A stretch of 33,566 nucleotides of DNA from an uncultured Pseudanabaenaceae cyanobacterium (GTDB lineage Bacteria > Cyanobacteriota > Cyanobacteriia > PCC-9006 > JAAUQQ01). Shown one piece after another: positions 33,468 through 33,566 of this stretch. Every line of letters starts with the position of its first letter. Position 1 is the first letter of the stretch. The stretch covers positions 1 through 33,566 of the forward strand of contig CALIJJ010000223.1 in assembly GCA_938017515.1 (NCBI GenBank), given 5' to 3'. A program made the translations under genes and the position numbers. Below the pieces are notes generated by a model, which saw nothing but the letters and a program-made list of their open reading frames with translations, searched no databases and had not been told where the DNA came from.

Positions 33468-33566
33468 TGGTAGATGCACCCTGACTCAATTAACCCCCGG
33501 CTACGGCTGGGGGTTTTCTTTTGACTTTGTGGTGGCGATCGCAACTAAAAAAAATAACGGTTAGCA
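33468..33566 (+). repeat. 99-base exact direct repeat, second copy at window end
   Basis: This copy runs precisely to the last base of the window. An exact repeat ending at a sequence edge is typical of an assembly break inside an array, so the number of further copies cannot be judged. Confidence 0.95.
33469..33517 (+). ncRNA. NsiR1-like small RNA, copy 4
   Basis: This copy is identical to copy 3 over the whole transcript. The terminator stem is 33492-33501 with 33506-33515. The array may continue past the window edge; in Nostoc the NsiR1 array lies upstream of hetF, so a plus-strand hetF could follow, but it is not visible here. Confidence 0.77.

Noticed and set aside
32645..33566. CRISPR array from regularly recurring repeats
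   Set aside because: The repeats are separated by 182-334 bases, carry promoters and terminators, and there are no short uniform spacers or cas genes.

Overview
The window is cyanobacterial chromosome. The evidence is frequent HIP1 octamers (GCGATCGC) and their cores, an NdhB subunit of the NDH-1 complex, a cyanobacterial TopA with a lysine-rich tail, a ComFB-type protein, and a PatA-type response regulator in a gene order resembling the Pil/Pix/Hmp chemosensory loci that control type IV pili. A hopanoid gene (hpnH) and a developmental-type small-RNA array at the right edge suggest a filamentous lineage. I cannot name a species.

Left part (1-9650): a truncated hpnH, a membrane-anchored PstS-like binding protein and topA lie on the minus strand. 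ndhB follows on the plus strand and ends in a strong bidirectional terminator. Next come a GerMN-domain protein (minus), an orphan MacB/LolD-type ABC ATPase (plus) and a hotdog thioesterase (minus).

Middle (9885-17517): a five-gene plus-strand chemosensory operon encodes a PATAN-REC response regulator, a double CheW protein, a methyl-accepting protein, a hybrid CheA with two near-identical Hpt domains, and a CheB-like receiver without a methylesterase domain. The CheA and last receiver genes overlap by 4 bases. A convergent glutamate dehydrogenase gene closes this block.

Right-middle (19004-25867): a hypothetical protein, a family-4 uracil-DNA glycosylase with a phosphoribosyltransferase, ComFB, an M15 D,D-carboxypeptidase and an FtsH-like metalloprotease without an ATPase domain are on the plus strand. 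On the minus strand are a small hypothetical gene, cysK and an Rrf2 regulator. A 16-bp near-palindrome overlaps the regulator's own predicted -10 box, a layout reminiscent of the CymR-CysK pair of Firmicutes.

Right (26086-32503), all minus strand: PP2C phosphatase, ABC1/UbiB-type kinase, a small coiled-coil protein, a membrane-anchored Ser/Thr kinase-like protein that has lost most catalytic residues (a predicted pseudokinase), and argJ, which lies directly upstream of the pseudokinase gene.

Right edge (32610-33566): no protein gene is visible. There are four tandem copies of a roughly 50-nt small-RNA gene. Each has an invariant 20-nt 5' segment and a covarying Rho-independent terminator. 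Three copies have a perfect TCCGGA motif exactly 18 nt before a TA-rich -10 box; the first copy has a degenerate form at the same position. This matches what is known of NsiR1, the nitrogen-stress-induced RNA array of heterocyst-forming cyanobacteria, and its DIF-type promoters. It is the most notable system in the window.

A separate genome-level oddity is a series of short (13-18 nt) imperfect tandem repeats, each different in sequence, placed at or just beyond stop codons throughout the window.
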